Position numbers and translations under genes: made by a program | The notes under the pieces: generated by a model | What the model was told of the DNA's origin: nothing | Databases searched by the model: none | Seen by the model: only the letters and a program-made list of their open reading frames with translations | NCBI RefSeq assembly: GCF_938030785.1 | Contig: NZ_CALHIK010000093.1 | Coordinates: 1-8,285 of the forward strand | Direction of reading: 5' to 3' | Source: an uncultured Campylobacter sp. | GTDB taxonomy: Bacteria; Campylobacterota; Campylobacteria; Campylobacterales; Campylobacteraceae | Length of the DNA stretch: 8,285 nucleotides | Part shown: positions 6,175-8,285 of the stretch, piece after piece | Layout: each line of letters opens with the position of its first letter | Numbering within the stretch: position 1 is the stretch's first letter

Positions 6175-6755
6175 ACGCGCTGATTTTTATCATAATCGGC
6201 GTGATTTTGGCGATCGTCGAGCTTTTGGTGATGGATTTTACCTTTATATTTTTCAGCGCCGGATTTTTCATCACGGGGCTTTTGAGCTTCGGCTTTCATC
6301 TTGATTGGGACGTGCAAATTCTGCTTTCGTTCGTGCTTTCTTTCGTGCTTCTGATCGCGCTTAAAAGGCCGCTAAAGTCGCGCTTTTTCAAACCCGAAGA
6401 GAAACTTGAGGATAACTTTTTGGACGAGAGCGGCACCGGCACCGTCAAAAACGGCATGGTCTATTTCAAAGGCACGTTTTGGAAAAGCGATGAAATTTCG
6501 GAGTTTGACGAGGGCGACCGCGTCGAAATTTTAGGCGTAAAAAATGGTCAGATCGTGGTTAAAAAAGATAGCAGTCGAAATTCTAGCGGCGCAGACGGCG
6601 TAAATTTAAATGACGGCGGCGTAAATTTAGGCGACATGGATGGCGCAGGTACTGACGATAAAAATTCCAACGCCGCCGCGAGCAAAAACGCTCAAAGCTC
6701 TGACGCTAAACAAGAAGCGTCCGCAGATCCTAAAGAGGCGCAGAGTGAGCGCTAA
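6171..6755 (+). CDS. NfeD-family membrane protein with a long low-complexity tail
   Basis: Short-form (NfeD1b-like) partner of the SPFH protein, 194 residues. It has three hydrophobic segments (about 4-22, 24-43, 48-64), then a basic cytoplasmic turn (RPLKSRFFKPEEK). A C-terminal OB-fold domain follows (about 87-135), with the family pattern GTGTV...KGTFWKS...GDRVEILGVKNGQIVVKK. NfeD proteins bind the partner SPFH protein through this OB fold. The odd part is residues from about 136 to 194: a hydrophilic Asp/Ser/Asn/Ala/Lys-rich, probably disordered tail that makes the protein about 40 residues longer than the usual 145-155. The tail includes two tandem heptapeptides (DGVNLND/GGVNLGD type). 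Its last codons overlap the mntA start by 11 bases. The start is ATG within ATGA of the preceding stop. Confidence 0.88.
   Translation: MNALIFIIIGVILAIVELLVMDFTFIFFSAGFFITGLLSFGFHLDWDVQILLSFVLSFVLLIALKRPLKSRFFKPEEKLEDNFLDESGTGTVKNGMVYFKGTFWKSDEISEFDEGDRVEILGVKNGQIVVKKDSSRNSSGADGVNLNDGGVNLGDMDGAGTDDKNSNAAASKNAQSSDAKQEASADPKEAQSER
6597..6638 (+). repeat. Two tandem 21-base repeats in the nfeD tail
   Basis: GGCGTAAATTTA occurs at 6597-6608 and again at 6618-6629, exactly 21 bases (7 codons) apart. GAC follows three bases later in both copies. They encode GVNLNDG and GVNLGDM. This is a small in-frame tandem duplication within the low-complexity tail. Confidence 0.6.
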
Positions 6756-7095
6756 AACCGCACCGAAAAAAACGATCAACAGCAAAGATGAAATTTTAAA
6801 ATTTTTATCGTCACAGAAAAAGAGGCTTTTTGCAGTTGGCGTTACCGAGCTAGGGCTTTTCGGCAGCTACGCCAAAGGTAGCGCCGACGCGTTTTCAGAC
6901 ATCGACATCGCGATCGAAACCGACGGGGCAAAAATGGTAAAAAATTTAGGAAACCCATTTTCGGCGCTGGTTTTTTTAGATGATTTTAAAAAAAAGCTAT
7001 CCAGCAAATTTAATGCAAATGTCGATCTGTGCGATACCACCTCTTTAAGTCGCGAAGAAAAAACAAAGCTGCTGCAAGGAGCGATTTATGTTTGA
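6745..7095 (+). CDS. mntA: MntA-type nucleotidyltransferase antitoxin
   Basis: Predicted minimal nucleotidyltransferase of 116 residues, the antitoxin of an MntA-HepT (type VII) module. In characterised systems MntA uses ATP to add AMP units to the tyrosine of the toxin's RX4HXY motif. The active site is complete: G40-S41, exactly ten residues, then D52-I-D54 (GSX10DXD), with a third likely metal-binding Asp at D94 (NVDLC). The N-terminus is basic (SAKTAPKK). The start is GTG at 6745, preceded by AGAGG at 6734-6738. A longer frame from ATG at 6640 would overlap nfeD by 116 bases and lacks a binding site. It overlaps nfeD by 11 bases and hepT by 8, so translation is coupled. The gene is rich in homopolymers (A7 at 6766-6772, T7 at 6971-6977, A8 at 6988-6995). 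It could act as an orphan transferase, but the adjacent HepT makes the antitoxin role likely. Confidence 0.88.
   Translation: MSAKTAPKKTINSKDEILKFLSSQKKRLFAVGVTELGLFGSYAKGSADAFSDIDIAIETDGAKMVKNLGNPFSALVFLDDFKKKLSSKFNANVDLCDTTSLSREEKTKLLQGAIYV
6972..6996 (+). other. Two in-frame -1 slippery heptamers in mntA
   Basis: In the mntA reading frame the bases at 6972-6978 read T-TTT-TTA and those at 6990-6996 read A-AAA-AAG, both in correct X-XXY-YYZ phase. A -1 slip at the first meets TGA at 6981-6983; at the second it meets TAA at 7011-7013. No strong upstream Shine-Dalgarno or downstream hairpin is obvious. The sequence is certain; function is not. Confidence 0.3.
7076..7081 (+). promoter_or_regulatory. 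Ribosome binding site of hepT inside mntA
   Basis: A consensus AAGGAG lies in the last codons of mntA, 6 bases before the hepT ATG at 7088. This start is stronger than that of mntA (GTG with AGAGG), so toxin may be made at least as efficiently as antitoxin. Confidence 0.75.
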
Positions 7096-7462
7096 AAGAT
7101 CAAGCGTCGAGCGATTAAAAAAGATATCTGATAAAATTTCATCCATCCTAAAAAAATGCGAGGGCGGCGTAGCGCCTGCGCTTGCCGACGAGGACGTTTT
7201 GCAGCCTGCGATAATGATGCAGTTCATCAATATCCACGCCCTGCTAAAAGGGCTGCAAGAAAGCAACGATTTGCAGGCTTTGGCGATCTTTAGCAAAGAT
7301 GAAATAAGAGCTATCAACGCCACCAGGAATATCGCCTCGCACGAATACGAACGGCTAAATTTTGAGCTGATAGAGATAGCGATCAAGGACTATCTGCCGA
7401 CGCTAAATCAAAAAATCATCGACGCACTAAAACCGTATCGCAAAGGCAAATCGGAAGGATAA
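7088..7462 (+). CDS. hepT: HepT-type HEPN ribonuclease toxin
   Basis: Predicted HEPN-domain RNase toxin (DUF86/HepT family), 124 residues, all-helical in appearance and within the usual family size. The catalytic motif R80-NIAS-H85-E-Y87 is an exact RX4HXY: R and H form the RNase site at the dimer interface, and the tyrosine is the known site of AMP addition by MntA. The preceding helix IRAINATRNIASHEY is typical. Family members cleave RNA (tRNA in one studied case) and stop growth when not modified; the target here is unknown. The C-terminus is basic (KPYRKGKSEG). ATG at 7088 has AAGGAG 6 bases upstream. It overlaps mntA by 8 bases and ends 2 bases before the mqnC start. The intact motif argues against decay. 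Confidence 0.88.
   Translation: MFERSSVERLKKISDKISSILKKCEGGVAPALADEDVLQPAIMMQFINIHALLKGLQESNDLQALAIFSKDEIRAINATRNIASHEYERLNFELIEIAIKDYLPTLNQKIIDALKPYRKGKSEG
7455..7459 (+). promoter_or_regulatory. Ribosome binding site that fixes the TTG start of mqnC
   Basis: AAGGA lies in the last codons of hepT, 5 bases before TTG at 7465. No in-frame ATG precedes the radical SAM cysteines, so TTG is the only sensible start. Confidence 0.75.
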
Positions 7463-7464
7463 AT

Positions 7465-8285
7465 TTGAAAAGACTAAGTATAGATGAAGCCCTAAATTTA
7501 ATCGAGCACGCCGATCTAAACGAGCTTGGGCGCGCGGCGTTTGCGCGCAAGCGCGAGCTGCATCCGGATCGCGTCACGACCTTCATCATCGATCGAAACA
7601 TAAACTACACCAACGCCTGCATGGTGGATTGCAAATTTTGCGCATTTTACCGCCACGTAAGCGACGCGGATGCCTATGTGCTGAGCTTTGAGCAGATTAG
7701 CAAAAAGATCGAGGAGCTCATCGCCGTGGGCGGCACGCAAATTTTATTTCAAGGCGGCGTCCATCCGAAGCTGAAAATCGAATGGTACGAGGATCTCGTG
7801 GAGTTCATCCACAAAAATTACCCGAGCATCACGATCCACGGCTTCTCGGCGATCGAGATCGATTATATCGCGCGCCTTAGCGGCATCAGCACGCTCGAAG
7901 TGCTTCGCAGGCTGCAAGCCAATGGGCTTTACTCGATGCCGGGAGCCGGAGCCGAAATTTTAAGCGACCGCGTGCGAGACCTCGTAGCACCGCGCAAAAG
8001 CGACAGCGCCACGTGGCTTAGAGTGCACGAGGAGGCGCATAGCATCGGTATGAAAACGACCGCCACTATGATGTTCGGCACGCTTGAAAGTACGCGTGAG
8101 ATCGTAGAGCACTGGGATAAGATCCGCGAGCTGCAAGATCGCACGGGCGGCTTTCGAGCGTTCATTTTATGGAGTTTTCAAGGGCAAAACACCCGCCTTT
8201 TGCGCGAGCATCCAGAGATCAAAAAGCAAAGCCCGAACCGCTACCTGCGCCTGCTCGCCGTCTCGCGGCTATTTTTGGATAATTT
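7465..8285 (+). CDS. mqnC: Cyclic dehypoxanthinyl futalosine synthase MqnC (partial, 3' end outside window)
   Basis: Radical SAM enzyme of the futalosine route to menaquinone. It cyclises dehypoxanthinyl futalosine after the nucleosidase step in the cytoplasm. The first 273 of an expected 360 or so residues are present; the frame is open to the window edge. The cluster motif is C52-MVD-C56-KF-C59 (CX3CX2C), followed by FYRH. MqnC rather than MqnE is indicated by the TQILFQGGVHPKLKIEWYEDL-type region (Q96-GGVHP), GAGAEILSDRVRD (about 157-169), TTATMMFG, and the FRAFILWSFQGQNT segment. Epsilonproteobacteria make menaquinone this way, and it is essential for their respiration. The start is TTG, 2 bases after the hepT stop, with its binding site inside hepT. 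It is therefore co-transcribed with, and probably coupled to, the toxin-antitoxin genes. Confidence 0.92.
   Translation, partial: MKRLSIDEALNLIEHADLNELGRAAFARKRELHPDRVTTFIIDRNINYTNACMVDCKFCAFYRHVSDADAYVLSFEQISKKIEELIAVGGTQILFQGGVHPKLKIEWYEDLVEFIHKNYPSITIHGFSAIEIDYIARLSGISTLEVLRRLQANGLYSMPGAGAEILSDRVRDLVAPRKSDSATWLRVHEEAHSIGMKTTATMMFGTLESTREIVEHWDKIRELQDRTGGFRAFILWSFQGQNTRLLREHPEIKKQSPNRYLRLLAVSRLFLDN

Noticed and set aside
6640..6744. ATG at 6640 as mntA start (35 extra residues)
   Set aside because: It has no ribosome binding site, a 116-base overlap with nfeD, and a basic low-complexity extension not seen in minimal nucleotidyltransferases. GTG at 6745 fits better.
1..8285. CRISPR array, tRNA/rRNA genes, insertion sequence ends or attachment sites
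   Set aside because: I saw no regularly spaced repeats, no cloverleaf-like or rRNA sequence, no transposase and no paired terminal inverted repeats flanking the mntA-hepT pair.

Overview
The window looks like a piece of chromosome from a Campylobacter-type epsilonproteobacterium with near-50% coding GC. A relative of the oral species (C. gracilis, C. showae or C. rectus) is more likely than C. jejuni, which is far more AT-rich. The reasons are the MsbA and MqnC sequences, the very frequent word AAATTT, extended -10 promoters without a clear -35, and frequent TTG starts with strong Shine-Dalgarno sequences. The species call is inference.

Layout. (1) 37-1758 (+): an MsbA-type ABC exporter for the lipid A core. 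(2) 1759-2087: an intergenic stretch of about 330 bases, rich in AAATTT. (3) 2088-2681 (-): a small lipoprotein of unknown function with a candidate terminator directly after its stop. (4) 2782-3933 (+): a YcaD-like MFS transporter, divergent from the lipoprotein gene. (5) 3945-5135 (-): a second, unrelated MFS transporter, tail to tail with the first and only 11 bases away. (6) 5136-5253: a divergent promoter region. (7) 5254 to the end (+): a compact run of five genes: paraslipin-type SPFH protein, NfeD, MntA, HepT and MqnC (cut by the window edge).

How the genes fit together. The SPFH and NfeD genes are a classic pair that acts in membrane organisation. They are followed without a gap by a complete MntA-HepT (type VII) toxin-antitoxin module. 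MntA has the exact GSX10DXD nucleotidyltransferase motif and HepT has the exact RX4HXY motif. The module is wedged between nfeD and mqnC, a menaquinone (futalosine pathway) gene. Junctions are 4-, 11- and 8-base overlaps and then a 2-base gap, so the five genes are probably one translationally coupled operon driven from the TGCTATAAT promoter at 5219-5227. The toxin-antitoxin module inside a housekeeping operon is the most interesting item. The antitoxin gene also carries two textbook -1 slippery heptamers 18 bases apart.

I found no tRNA, rRNA, CRISPR array, insertion sequence or origin.
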